The notes beneath the pieces were generated by a model that did not search any database, was not told the origin of the DNA, and was given only the letters and a program-made list of their open reading frames with translations. A program made the position numbers and the translations under genes. From Klebsiella ornithinolytica NBRC 105727 = ATCC 31898 (GTDB lineage: Bacteria > Pseudomonadota > Gammaproteobacteria > Enterobacterales > Enterobacteriaceae), in assembly GCF_001598295.1 (NCBI RefSeq), contig NZ_BCYR01000015.1, positions 33,827 to 97,826 on the forward strand: a stretch of DNA of 64,000 nucleotides, given 5' to 3'. Shown one piece after another: positions 56,211-64,000 of this stretch. Within the stretch, counting starts at the first letter, position 1. The number at the start of each line of letters is the position of its first letter.

Positions 56211-57128
56211 ATGAATATTCGCGATCTTGAATACCTGGTTGCGCTAGCCGAGCACCGCCACTTCCGGCGCGCGGCGGACTCCTGCCACGTCAGCCAACCC
56301 ACGCTTAGCGGACAAATTCGCAAGCTGGAGGATGAACTTGGGGTCATGTTGCTGGAGCGCACCAGCCGTAAGGTTCTGTTTACCCAGGCCGGACTGTTGC
56401 TGGTGGATCAGGCGCGTACCGTGTTACGCGAAGTCAAAGTGCTCAAGGAAATGGCAAGTCAACAGGGTGAAACCATGTCCGGGCCGCTGCATATTGGCCT
56501 GATTCCGACCATTGGCCCTTACCTGTTGCCACAAATCATACCGATGCTGCACCAGACGTTTCCCAAGCTGGAAATGTACCTGCATGAAGCCCAAACGCAT
56601 CAGCTGCTGGCCCAGCTGGACAGCGGCAAGCTGGACTGCGCGATCCTCGCGCTGGTGAAAGAGAGCGAGGCCTTTATCGAGGTGCCGCTGTTTGACGAGC
56701 CGATGATGCTGGCAATCTACGAAGATCACCCGTGGGCAAATCGCGATCGCGTGCCGATGTCCGATTTGGCCGGGGAGAAGCTGCTGATGCTGGAAGATGG
56801 CCACTGCCTGCGCGATCAGGCGATGGGATTCTGTTTTGAGGCCGGTGCGGATGAAGATACGCATTTCCGCGCGACCAGTCTCGAAACGCTGCGTAACATG
56901 GTGGCCGCAGGCAGCGGGATCACGCTGCTGCCGGCGTTAGCGGTGCCGCAGGAGAGAAAACGCGATGGCGTGGTCTATATTCCGTGCATTAAGCCGGAAC
57001 CGAGACGAACGATCGGGTTGGTTTACCGCCCCGGTTCCCCGCTGCGCAGCCGCTACGAACATCTGGCGGAGGCCATCCGCAGCACCATGGATGGCCATTT
57101 CGACAAAGCGTTAAAACAGGCGGTTTAA
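56211..57128 (+). CDS. oxyR: peroxide-sensing LysR regulator OxyR
   Basis: A 305-residue LysR protein. The helix-turn-helix is [24 protein letters not shown]. The redox cysteines are exactly placed: Cys199 and Cys208 in [19 protein letters not shown], which form the activating disulfide. It controls katG, ahpCF, oxyS and others; note that katG, next to metF in E. coli, is not in this window. It converges on sthA, and the two coding ends overlap by 18 bases. Confidence 0.99.
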   Translation: MNIRDLEYLVALAEHRHFRRAADSCHVSQPTLSGQIRKLEDELGVMLLERTSRKVLFTQAGLLLVDQARTVLREVKVLKEMASQQGETMSGPLHIGLIPTIGPYLLPQIIPMLHQTFPKLEMYLHEAQTHQLLAQLDSGKLDCAILALVKESEAFIEVPLFDEPMMLAIYEDHPWANRDRVPMSDLAGEKLLMLEDGHCLRDQAMGFCFEAGADEDTHFRATSLETLRNMVAAGSGITLLPALAVPQERKRDGVVYIPCIKPEPRRTIGLVYRPGSPLRSRYEHLAEAIRSTMDGHFDKALKQAV

Positions 57129-58511
57129 GCCGTTTAGCGCGGCAACCCGATAGGCTTCCGCCATGGTCGGGTAGTTAAAGGTGGTGTTGACGAAGTACTC
57201 AATGGTGTTGCCACCACCTTTTTGCTCCATAATCGCCTGGCCGATATGAATAATCTCGGCCGCGCGCTCGCCAAAGCAATGAATCCCAAGGATCTCTTTC
57301 GTTTCCCGATGGAACAGGATCTTCAGCGTGCCCACGCTCATGCCGACGATTTGCGCCCGTGCCAGATGTTTAAACTGCGCGCGGCCCACTTCGTACGGTA
57401 CCTTCATGGCGGTCAGCTGCTGCTCGGTTTTACCGACGGAGCTGATTTCCGGGATGGTATAGATACCGGTGGGGATATCCTCGATCAGATGGGCAGAAGC
57501 CTCACCTTTAATCAGCGCCTGCGCGGCGATGCGACCCTGATCGTAAGCGGCTGATGCCAGACTTGGATAACCGATGACGTCGCCTACGGCATAGATATGC
57601 GGCAGCGCGGTCTGATACATGCTGTTGACCTTGAGCTGACCGCGGCTATCGGTTTTCAGACCAATATTTTCCAGTGCCAGGGAATCGGTGTTACCGGTAC
57701 GCCCGTTGGCGTACAGCAGGCAATCTGCTTTTAGTTTTTTACCCGATTTCAAATGCATGATCACGCCGTCATCAACGCCTTCAATCTTCTCGTACTCTTC
57801 GTTGTGGCGAATAACCACACCGCTGTTCCAGAAGTGGTAGGAGAGGGAGTCGGACATCTCCTGATCGAGGAATGCCAGCAGACGATCGCGGGTATTTATC
57901 AGGTCCACTTTGACTTCCATACCGCGGAAAATGGACGCATACTCACAGCCAATCACCCCGGCACCATAGATAATGACGTGGCGGGGCTCGTGCTGCAGGC
58001 TGAGAATAGAATCGCTGTCATAAAGGCGCGGGTGGGAAAAGTCGACATCAGCCGGATGATACGGACGGGAGCCGCAGGCGATGACGAATTTCTCCGCGGT
58101 GATCGTTTCGACGGTGCCGTCGTGACATTCCAGGGCGAGCGTGTGTTCATCAACAAAGTGCGCGTTGCCCTGCAATATTTCGCAGTGGTTGCGCTCATAG
58201 AAACCCTGACGCATATGGGTCTGCTGGTTAATGACGCTGTCGGCATGGTTAAGAATGTCGGCGAAGGAAGAACGAAGAAGACGGGAATGGTCGCTGTAGA
58301 GAGGGTTTTGGTTAAACTCGATAATACGACTGACGGCATGGCGGAGGGCTTTCGACGGGATGGTACCCCAGTGGGTACAGCCGCCGCCGACGTTATGATA
58401 GCGCTCAATAACGGCGACGCGCGCTCCCTGTTTAACCAGTCCCATCGCAGCACCTTCACCGCCAGGGCCGGAACCAATCACTATTGCATCATAATCCCAA
58501 GAGTGTGACAT
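57111..58511 (-). CDS. sthA: soluble pyridine nucleotide transhydrogenase
   Basis: FAD flavoprotein of 466 residues (E. coli length) that passes hydride from NADPH to NAD+. The N-terminal FAD motif is [18 protein letters not shown]; the second dinucleotide fold is [17 protein letters not shown]. Where disulfide reductases have a CxxxxC pair, this protein has [15 protein letters not shown] with a single cysteine, as is usual for SthA. The ATG at 58511 follows GGTGAGTAATGCC. Its 3' end overlaps oxyR by 18 bases. Confidence 0.98.
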   Translation of the reverse strand: MSHSWDYDAIVIGSGPGGEGAAMGLVKQGARVAVIERYHNVGGGCTHWGTIPSKALRHAVSRIIEFNQNPLYSDHSRLLRSSFADILNHADSVINQQTHMRQGFYERNHCEILQGNAHFVDEHTLALECHDGTVETITAEKFVIACGSRPYHPADVDFSHPRLYDSDSILSLQHEPRHVIIYGAGVIGCEYASIFRGMEVKVDLINTRDRLLAFLDQEMSDSLSYHFWNSGVVIRHNEEYEKIEGVDDGVIMHLKSGKKLKADCLLYANGRTGNTDSLALENIGLKTDSRGQLKVNSMYQTALPHIYAVGDVIGYPSLASAAYDQGRIAAQALIKGEASAHLIEDIPTGIYTIPEISSVGKTEQQLTAMKVPYEVGRAQFKHLARAQIVGMSVGTLKILFHRETKEILGIHCFGERAAEIIHIGQAIMEQKGGGNTIEYFVNTTFNYPTMAEAYRVAALNGLNRLF

Positions 58512-58710
58512 GGCATTACTCACCTGTTTTATACATAAAATAAACACGATGATAACATTCGCCGGGCTTTAACCCAATTATCGTTGTGCTTTTTTGCGGC
58601 ATAAAAGCAGATTCGGCTCGTAAACAATCATTCACAAACCTGGCTAAACCGATTAGTTTTAATCTCTGGTATAGTGCCAACAGGTCTATTGGAAGGATTC
58701 AGACATCGTG

Positions 58711-59343
58711 ATGGGCGTAAGAGCGCTACAAAAAGAGAAAACCCGACGTTCGCTGGTCGAGGCCGCATTCAGCCAGCTGAGCGCTGAGCGGAGTTTCGCC
58801 AGCTTGAGTTTGCGCGAAGTTGCGCGCGAGGCGGGGATTGCACCAACGTCCTTTTATCGCCATTTTCGCGATGTTGACGAACTCGGTCTGACGATGGTCG
58901 ACGAGAGCGGGCTCATGCTACGTCAGCTGATGCGTCAGGCGCGGCAGCGTATCGCCAAAGGCGGCAGCGTGATTCGCACCTCTGTCTCCACATTCATGGA
59001 ATTTATAGGTAATAACCCAAACGCTTTCCGTCTGTTGTTGCGGGAACGTTCTGGCACATCCGCGGCGTTTCGTGCCGCCGTGGCGCGTGAAATTCAACAT
59101 TTCATCGCGGAACTTGCCGATTATTTAGAAATCGAAAACCATATGCCGCGCGCCTTTACCGAAGCGCAGGCTGAAGCTATGGTCACTATCGTTTTCAGCG
59201 CGGGCGCTGAGGCGCTGGACGTCAGTCCTGAACAGCGTCGGCAGCTGGAAGAGCGACTGGTACTGCAGCTCAGAATGATCTCGAAAGGCGCGTATTACTG
59301 GTATCGCCGCGAACAAGAAAAAATGTCAAATCATTCCGAATAA
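58711..59343 (+). CDS. fabR: TetR-family unsaturated fatty acid regulator FabR
   Basis: A 210-residue TetR repressor that senses the balance of saturated and unsaturated acyl thioesters and represses fabA and fabB. The helix-turn-helix region is [26 protein letters not shown]. The start is uncertain: ATG at 58711 ([10 protein letters not shown]), or an adjacent GTG at 58708 corresponding to the E. coli MMGV start; the GGAAGG site favours either weakly. The C-terminus (EKMSNHSE) is shorter than in E. coli. It is followed by yijD after 15 bases. Confidence 0.95.
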   Translation: MGVRALQKEKTRRSLVEAAFSQLSAERSFASLSLREVAREAGIAPTSFYRHFRDVDELGLTMVDESGLMLRQLMRQARQRIAKGGSVIRTSVSTFMEFIGNNPNAFRLLLRERSGTSAAFRAAVAREIQHFIAELADYLEIENHMPRAFTEAQAEAMVTIVFSAGAEALDVSPEQRRQLEERLVLQLRMISKGAYYWYRREQEKMSNHSE

Positions 59344-59358
59344 CGTGAAGGACGAGCA

Positions 59359-59718
59359 ATGAAACACTCAGTTCAAGATAAAGGTACGCTGTTGCTGGCG
59401 CTGATCGCTGGTTTATCCATTAATGGAACCTTCGCCGCGCTGTTCAGCTCGATTGTTCCCTTTTCCATCTTCCCGGTTCTGTCTTTGCTGCTGACAGTTT
59501 ACTGTCTGCATCAGCGCTACCAGAACCGCAGTATGCCCGTGGGGCTGCCTGGCCTGGCGGCGGCCTGCTTTATTCTCGGCGTTCTGCTGTATAGCACCGT
59601 GGTACGCGCGGAATATCCGGACATCGGCTCCAATTTCTTCCCGGCCGTACTGTCGGTGATTACCGTGTTCTGGATCGGCTACCGGATTCGTAACCGGAAG
59701 GATGCGGCGGCAGAGTAA
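59359..59718 (+). CDS. yijD: inner-membrane protein YijD
   Basis: A 119-residue membrane protein of unknown function (DUF1422 type, E. coli length) with about four hydrophobic helices spanning residues 10-30, 33-48, 62-82 and 88-108. It is 15 bases after fabR and probably cotranscribed, hinting at a link with membrane lipid state. It converges on trmA, with a hairpin between them. No catalytic motif is visible. Confidence 0.93.
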   Translation: MKHSVQDKGTLLLALIAGLSINGTFAALFSSIVPFSIFPVLSLLLTVYCLHQRYQNRSMPVGLPGLAAACFILGVLLYSTVVRAEYPDIGSNFFPAVLSVITVFWIGYRIRNRKDAAAE

Positions 59719-59729
59719 CCGCTTAACGC

Positions 59730-59763
59730 CAGAACCCGGCAAGTATCGTGGTGCCGGGTTCTG
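59730..59763. terminator. hairpin between yijD and trmA
   Basis: A perfect 12-base stem CAGAACCCGGCA/TGCCGGGTTCTG with a ten-base loop. It lies between convergent genes; T-runs are poor on both sides, so efficiency is uncertain. Confidence 0.65.
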
Positions 59764-59773
59764 TAAAAATCGC

Positions 59774-60874
59774 CTACTTGCGGGTTAATAAGACGCCGCA
59801 CTCCATATGATGGGTGTACGGGAACTGATCGAACAGCGCCAGACGCGTGACGTCATGGGTCTGGCTTAAGGTTTCCAGATTCTGGCACAGGGTCTCCGGA
59901 TTACAGGAGATGTACAGAATACGCGGGTACGCCTGCACCATCTTCTCGGTTTCACTATCCAGCCCGCTGCGCGGCGGATCGACAAAAATCGTCTCACACT
60001 GATAGCTTTTCAGGTCAATACCCTGCAGACGATTAAACTCCCGGACACCGTTCATGGCCTGCGTAAACTCTTCCGCCGACATACGGATAATCTGCACGTT
60101 ATCAATATGGTTAGCCGCAATGTTGTACTGCGCTGCCGCGACCGACGGTTTGGCGATTTCCGTTGCCAGTACGCGATCGAAGTTGCGCGCCAGGGCCAGC
60201 GAGAAGTTACCATTGCCGCAGTACAGTTCCAGTAAATCTCCCGTCGCCTCTTTGGTGGCGTCCAGCGCCCACTCCAGCATCTGGATATTCATGGCGGCAT
60301 TCGGCTGAGTGAAGCTGTTTTCTACCTGGCGGTAGATCATTTCGCGACCGGCAACCGGCAGACGCTCATCGATGTAATCTTGATCGAGCTCGATTTTGGT
60401 TTTGGTGGCCCGGCCAATCAGATGCACGTTGAGGTTTTTCGCGCGCAGCGCATCGCGCAGGATCTCGGCCTGCTGGCGCCACTCATCGTCGAGTTTTTTG
60501 TGGTACAGCAGCGATACCACGGCCTGGTTGCTCAGGGTCGTCAGATAATCGACCTGGAACAGTTTATGGCGCAGAACCGGGTTATCGCGCACGCCGTCAA
60601 GAATCTCGACCATCAGTTGATTGATGAGCTCACTTGCCGCCGGGAAGCTATCGACGCGAATCCGGGATTTCGTCTGCTGATCGAACATGATGTGGTACAG
60701 GTCGTCACCGTCATGCCACAGGCGGAATTCAGCACGCATACGATAATGACTTACCGGCGAACGAAACACCTCCGGAACCGGCGCGGCAAAAGGCACCATC
60801 ATTTTTTGCAGACGGACGACTTTTTCTGCCAGCTGCGCTTCATATTGTTCGGTCGGAAGGTGTTCTGGGGTCAT
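59774..60874 (-). CDS. trmA: tRNA (uracil-5-)-methyltransferase
   Basis: SAM-dependent methyltransferase of 366 residues (E. coli length) that makes T54 in the T-loop of tRNAs. SAM-binding [27 protein letters not shown], and the nucleophile cysteine in [15 protein letters not shown] are visible, and a final [22 protein letters not shown] carries the catalytic Glu. It is divergent from btuB. Confidence 0.98.
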   Translation of the reverse strand: MTPEHLPTEQYEAQLAEKVVRLQKMMVPFAAPVPEVFRSPVSHYRMRAEFRLWHDGDDLYHIMFDQQTKSRIRVDSFPAASELINQLMVEILDGVRDNPVLRHKLFQVDYLTTLSNQAVVSLLYHKKLDDEWRQQAEILRDALRAKNLNVHLIGRATKTKIELDQDYIDERLPVAGREMIYRQVENSFTQPNAAMNIQMLEWALDATKEATGDLLELYCGNGNFSLALARNFDRVLATEIAKPSVAAAQYNIAANHIDNVQIIRMSAEEFTQAMNGVREFNRLQGIDLKSYQCETIFVDPPRSGLDSETEKMVQAYPRILYISCNPETLCQNLETLSQTHDVTRLALFDQFPYTHHMECGVLLTRK

Positions 60875-60961
60875 GATGCATCCTGAATAAAATAAGTACG
60901 CGGGGATTGTAGGGAAAGCGTAGGGGATGTCCAGCCCGGAGAAGGGATCAAATATAATTAT

Positions 60962-60985
60962 AGAAGTCTGGACATCTATATGTTT
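60962..60985 (+). promoter_or_regulatory. candidate MetJ boxes upstream of btuB
   Basis: Tandem 8-mers AGAAGTCT, GGACATCT and ATATGTTT match the met box AGACGTCT at seven, six and fewer positions. They lie about 40 bases before the cobalamin riboswitch, in the trmA-btuB gap. MetJ control of the B12 receptor gene would make physiological sense because MetH uses B12; binding is inferred. Confidence 0.55.
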
Positions 60986-61002
60986 CTAATTATAGCATTG
61001 TG

Positions 61003-61236
61003 TAACCGGTCCTGTGAGTTAAAAGGGAACCCAGTGCAAATCTGGGGCTGACGCGCAGCGGTAAGGAAGGTGGGATGAACGCATTATGCAGACACTGCCG
61101 ATGTCAGGTGGGAAGTCCTCATCCATAACACGCCCCAAGCCCGAAGACCTGCCGGAATACGTCGCATTTGGTTTCTATCATCGCGTGCTACTGATGAAAC
61201 CAGCGGCATCCTTTATATGTTACGGATGCTTTTACA
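61003..61236 (+). promoter_or_regulatory. cobalamin riboswitch (btuB leader)
   Basis: The 362-base trmA-btuB gap mostly holds this leader. It contains the aptamer landmarks of the E. coli btuB riboswitch: CCGGTCCTGTGAGTTAAAAG, GGGAACCCAGTGCAAATCTG, GACGCGCAGCGGTAAGGAAG and the B12 box AGCCCGAAGACCTGCC (61138-61153). Downstream, CATCATCGCG and a GGCATCC/GGATGC hairpin (61202-61230) cover the btuB translation start as expression platform. Adenosylcobalamin binding would shut off BtuB synthesis. Confidence 0.93.
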
Positions 61237-63105
61237 ATGATTAAAAAAGCTTCGCTGATGACGGCTCTCTCCGTCACGGCATTTTCCGGCTGGGCGCAAG
61301 ACAGCAATTCAGATACGTTAGTGGTGACAGCAAATCGTTTTCAACAGCCGGTCAACACGGTTCTTGCACCGACCGACGTAGTTACCCGGGAAGATATCGA
61401 TCGCTGGCAGGCGAAGGATTTGAATGACGTTATGCGTCGACTGCCTGGGGTGGATATTGCCCAGAATGGGGGGATGGGACAGAGTTCTTCTTTATTTGTC
61501 CGCGGGACCGAGGCCAAACAGGTTCTGGTGCTGATCGATGGCGTTCCCATGCCGCGCCCCGGTATTACAAACAACCCTGACCTCAATCAAATACCGCTTT
61601 CTCTGGTACAACGCGTGGAATACATCCGCGGCCCGCGTTCGGCTATTTATGGTTCCGGCGCGATGGGTGGCGTAATTAACGTCATCACCCATTCTGATAA
61701 AGAAGAATCTAAGGTCACCGCAGGCGTCGGTTCTGAAGGCTATCAGCAATACGACGGCACGCTTCGCCATCGTTTCGGTGATACGGTGGCGACGGTCGCC
61801 GGTTCCTATGAGGGCAACAAGGGCTTTAACGTTCAGCCTGACTCGAGCTGGTCTCACGATCAGGATCGCGATGGTTTCCGCAGCAAAGCGTTCTGGGGCG
61901 GTCTTGAACATAAATTTAACGATAATCTGAATGGCTTCTTCCGCGGGCGTAGCTATACCAATAATAGCGATTACGATCTGGGGAGCCCGCCATACAGCCC
62001 TGCCTACAGTGCAGATGAAGAGCAGCTCTATAACCAGAGCTGGGACGCGGGCCTGGCATTCAGCTCCGGGATCTACTCTTCACAACTGATTGCCAGCTAC
62101 CAGAAGGTCAAAGACTACAACTACAGCAGCATATACGGCCGGTACAATGATGGTACGACGCTCGATCGGATGACTCAGCGTAACCTGCAGTGGGGCAATA
62201 ACGTTATTGTTGGCCACGGTTCGGTGAGCGCCGGCGTCGACTGGCAACAGCAGCGGCTGACCTCGTCGGATACGGTCATATCGGATACCTACAAGCGTGA
62301 TAACACCGGCCTGTATCTGACCGGTCAGCAGCAGTTTGGCGATGTGACGCTTGAAGCGTCCGGTCGCGAAGACCATGACGAGCAGTTTGGCTGGCACGGG
62401 ACCTGGCAGACCACCGCCGGTTGGGAGTTTGTGGAAAACTATCGCGTGACCCTCGGCTATGGTACCGGCTTCCTCGCGCCTTCACTGGGACAGCAGTTTG
62501 GTTCGACCCGTTTTGGTATCAGTTCAAATCCGAACCTGAAACCTGAAGAGTCCCAACAATGGGAAGCCGGACTTGACGGTCTCACCGGCCCGCTGGACTG
62601 GCGCCTGTCTGCGTATCACTACAAGATCACCAATCTGATTACCTATTACTCGGATCCTGTCACCTATGAAGGCGAGTATGACAATATCAATGCCGCAACC
62701 ATTAAAGGTGTTGAGTGGACCGGTAATATCGACACCGGCATTTTCAGCCACCGCGTCACGTTGCAGTACGTCGACCCGCGTAATGATGACAATGGTGAAG
62801 TCCTGGCCAGACGCTCTAAGCGACAGGCGAAGTACCAGGTGGACTGGACGATGTTCAACGTCGATATGGATGTATCGTGGCAGTATTACGGTAAACGCTA
62901 CGATAACAACACGTCTCAGTACAATAATACGCAGCGCATTTTGCCAAGCTACAGCACGCTTGATGTATCTGCCGCGTATCCGATCACCGATCGCCTGACA
63001 GTTCGTGGTAAAATAGCTAACCTGTTCGATAAAGATTACGAGACAGCTTATGGCTACCAAACTGCAGGACGAGAATACTACTTGTCTGGCAGCTACACCT
63101 TCTGA
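61237..63105 (+). CDS. btuB: vitamin B12 outer-membrane TonB-dependent receptor
   Basis: A 622-residue TonB-dependent transporter (614 in E. coli) for cobalamins, and in E. coli also for colicin E and phage BF23 attachment. Signal peptide MIKKASLMTALSVTAFSGWA, then a TonB box DTLVVTA, a plug domain (about 25-150, with DVMRRLPGVDIAQNGG and IEYIRGPRSAIYGSGAMGGVINV-like text) and a 22-strand barrel ending in the canonical C-terminal Phe (GREYYLSGSYTF). Controlled by the cobalamin riboswitch. Its 3' end overlaps murI by 56 bases, as in E. coli. Confidence 0.97.
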   Translation: MIKKASLMTALSVTAFSGWAQDSNSDTLVVTANRFQQPVNTVLAPTDVVTREDIDRWQAKDLNDVMRRLPGVDIAQNGGMGQSSSLFVRGTEAKQVLVLIDGVPMPRPGITNNPDLNQIPLSLVQRVEYIRGPRSAIYGSGAMGGVINVITHSDKEESKVTAGVGSEGYQQYDGTLRHRFGDTVATVAGSYEGNKGFNVQPDSSWSHDQDRDGFRSKAFWGGLEHKFNDNLNGFFRGRSYTNNSDYDLGSPPYSPAYSADEEQLYNQSWDAGLAFSSGIYSSQLIASYQKVKDYNYSSIYGRYNDGTTLDRMTQRNLQWGNNVIVGHGSVSAGVDWQQQRLTSSDTVISDTYKRDNTGLYLTGQQQFGDVTLEASGREDHDEQFGWHGTWQTTAGWEFVENYRVTLGYGTGFLAPSLGQQFGSTRFGISSNPNLKPEESQQWEAGLDGLTGPLDWRLSAYHYKITNLITYYSDPVTYEGEYDNINAATIKGVEWTGNIDTGIFSHRVTLQYVDPRNDDNGEVLARRSKRQAKYQVDWTMFNVDMDVSWQYYGKRYDNNTSQYNNTQRILPSYSTLDVSAAYPITDRLTVRGKIANLFDKDYETAYGYQTAGREYYLSGSYTF

Positions 63106-63901
63106 TCCACGTCCCACCGTGCTGGTGTTTGACTCCGGCGTCGGTGGGTTGTCGGTTTATCATGAGATTCGGCAACTGCTGCCGAATCTGCATTACATCT
63201 ACGCTTTCGATAACGTGGCTTTTCCTTACGGGGAGAAGAGTGAAGAATTCATCGTTGAACGCGTGCTCGAAATCGTCACTGCCGTTCAACAACGTTATCC
63301 GCTGGCGCTGGCCGTCATTGCCTGTAACACCGCCAGCACGGTCTCTCTTCCCGCCCTTCGTGAAAAATTCGCCTTTCCTGTTGTGGGCGTCGTCCCGGCG
63401 ATTAAGCCTGCGGCCCGCTTGACGGCGAACGGCGTCGTCGGCCTGCTGGCGACGCGCGGTACGGTCAAACGCCCCTATACGCGTGAGCTGATCAGCCGCT
63501 TTGCGAATGAATGCAAAATAGAGATGCTGGGCTCCGCGGAGCTGGTCGAGCTGGCGGAAGCGAAGCTGCACGGCGAACCGGTCCCGCTGGAGGAGTTGCG
63601 GCGTATTCTGCGCCCGTGGCTGCGAATGGCGGAGCCGCCTGATACGGTGGTGCTGGGCTGCACGCATTTTCCTCTTTTACAGGAAGAGCTGCAGCAGGTG
63701 CTGCCGGAAGGTACCCGGATGATTGATTCCGGTGCTGCGATTGCTCGTCGTACCGTCTGGCTGCTGGAACATGAGGCGCCAGATGCGAAATCCAGTGACC
63801 CGAATATGGCTTATTGCATGGCGCTGACGGCAGAAACTGAACAACTTTTACCCGTTTTACAGCGTTACGGCTTTGAGAAGCTCGAAAAACTGCCACTTTA
63901 A
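63050..63901 (+). CDS. murI: glutamate racemase
   Basis: Makes D-glutamate for peptidoglycan; 283 residues (285 in E. coli). The catalytic cysteines sit in VIACNTASTVSLPA and VVLGCTHFPLLQEEL; the substrate loop is LVFDSGVGGLSVYHEI. Start MATKLQDENTTCLAATPS matches the E. coli N-terminal extension, which binds the UDP-MurNAc-Ala activator. The ATG lies inside btuB, so translation is coupled or starts from an internal site. It is followed by the rRNA promoter region. Confidence 0.98.
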   Translation: MATKLQDENTTCLAATPSDPRPTVLVFDSGVGGLSVYHEIRQLLPNLHYIYAFDNVAFPYGEKSEEFIVERVLEIVTAVQQRYPLALAVIACNTASTVSLPALREKFAFPVVGVVPAIKPAARLTANGVVGLLATRGTVKRPYTRELISRFANECKIEMLGSAELVELAEAKLHGEPVPLEELRRILRPWLRMAEPPDTVVLGCTHFPLLQEELQQVLPEGTRMIDSGAAIARRTVWLLEHEAPDAKSSDPNMAYCMALTAETEQLLPVLQRYGFEKLEKLPL

Positions 63902-63923
63902 TGGCGTTTTGCACAAAAAAGAG

Positions 63924-63989
63924 ACGGTTGAAAAGTTTTTTTAAAACAGGGCTTGTCAACGTCTCAGAACTCCCTATAATGCGCCTCCA
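63924..63989 (+). promoter_or_regulatory. ribosomal RNA operon P1 promoter
   Basis: The end of the window carries a typical rrn P1: an A/T-rich UP element (GAAAAGTTTTTTTAAAAC, 63930-63947), -35 TTGTCA (63953-63958), 16-base spacer, -10 TATAAT (63975-63980), and the predicted start A at 63989 before CTGACACGG. In E. coli the rrnB operon follows murI in exactly this way; the rRNA genes are beyond the window. Confidence 0.92.
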
Positions 63990-64000
63990 CTGACACGGAA

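Overview
The window is a contiguous piece of an enterobacterial chromosome (Enterobacteriaceae; GC-rich codon use, a combined rhamnose ABC importer and RhaT, and an ascorbate-type PTS cluster suggest the Klebsiella/Raoultella group rather than Escherichia; the genus is an inference). From about 9.5 kb onward the gene order follows, with gaps and additions, the E. coli K-12 segment rha - sodA - cpx - pfkA - hslVU - met - ppc - arg - oxyR - btuB - murI - rrnB. No frameshifted gene, insertion sequence, prophage, tRNA or CRISPR array was seen. Only the first gene is cut, by the window edge.

Region 1 (1-9.5 kb) is accessory carbohydrate and transport DNA. It begins with a PTS cluster: the end of an ascorbate-type (UlaA-like) EIIC, a class II ketose-bisphosphate aldolase, an unrecognised 89-residue protein, a UlaC-like EIIA, and a P-loop kinase-like protein. 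An azlCD branched-chain amino acid exporter follows, diverging from an XRE-cupin regulator across a palindromic operator. Then comes a compact raffinose-type cluster: LacI-family regulator, GH36 alpha-galactosidase and LacY/RafB-type symporter, with a double operator in front of the galactosidase.

Region 2 (9.5-22.6 kb) is a large rhamnose locus. One strand carries rhaB-rhaA-rhaD, a sugar ABC importer (binding protein, ATPase, two permeases), fucO and rhaM. The other strand carries rhaS-rhaR, followed by the proton symporter gene rhaT facing back. The cell thus has two rhamnose uptake routes here, complete catabolism to DHAP and lactaldehyde, and lactaldehyde reduction. RhaS-like and CRP-like sites lie between rhaB and rhaS.

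Region 3 (22.6-37.9 kb) holds sodA, yiiM, the Cpx envelope-stress genes cpxA-cpxR and cpxP (whose 3' end is the CpxQ sRNA), fieF, pfkA, rraA, menA, hslUV, ftsN, cytR, priA and rpmE. The E. coli block sbp-cdh-tpiA-...-fpr-glpXKF-zapB between pfkA and rraA is absent here.

Region 4 (37.9-48.4 kb) is the methionine cluster metJ/metBL/metF with MetJ boxes, interrupted by a carboxymuconolactone-decarboxylase-like gene and a divergent LysR regulator. It continues with gldA-fsaB, an AraC regulator (yijO-like) and zinT behind a clear Zur palindrome.

Region 5 (48.4-64 kb) holds ppc, argE/argCBH with ARG boxes, the OxyS sRNA divergent from oxyR, sthA, fabR-yijD, trmA, the cobalamin riboswitch and btuB, murI, and at the right edge a ribosomal RNA P1 promoter. 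Nearly all housekeeping starts were chosen by agreement with remembered E. coli protein lengths and by visible ribosome binding sites; no database search was possible.
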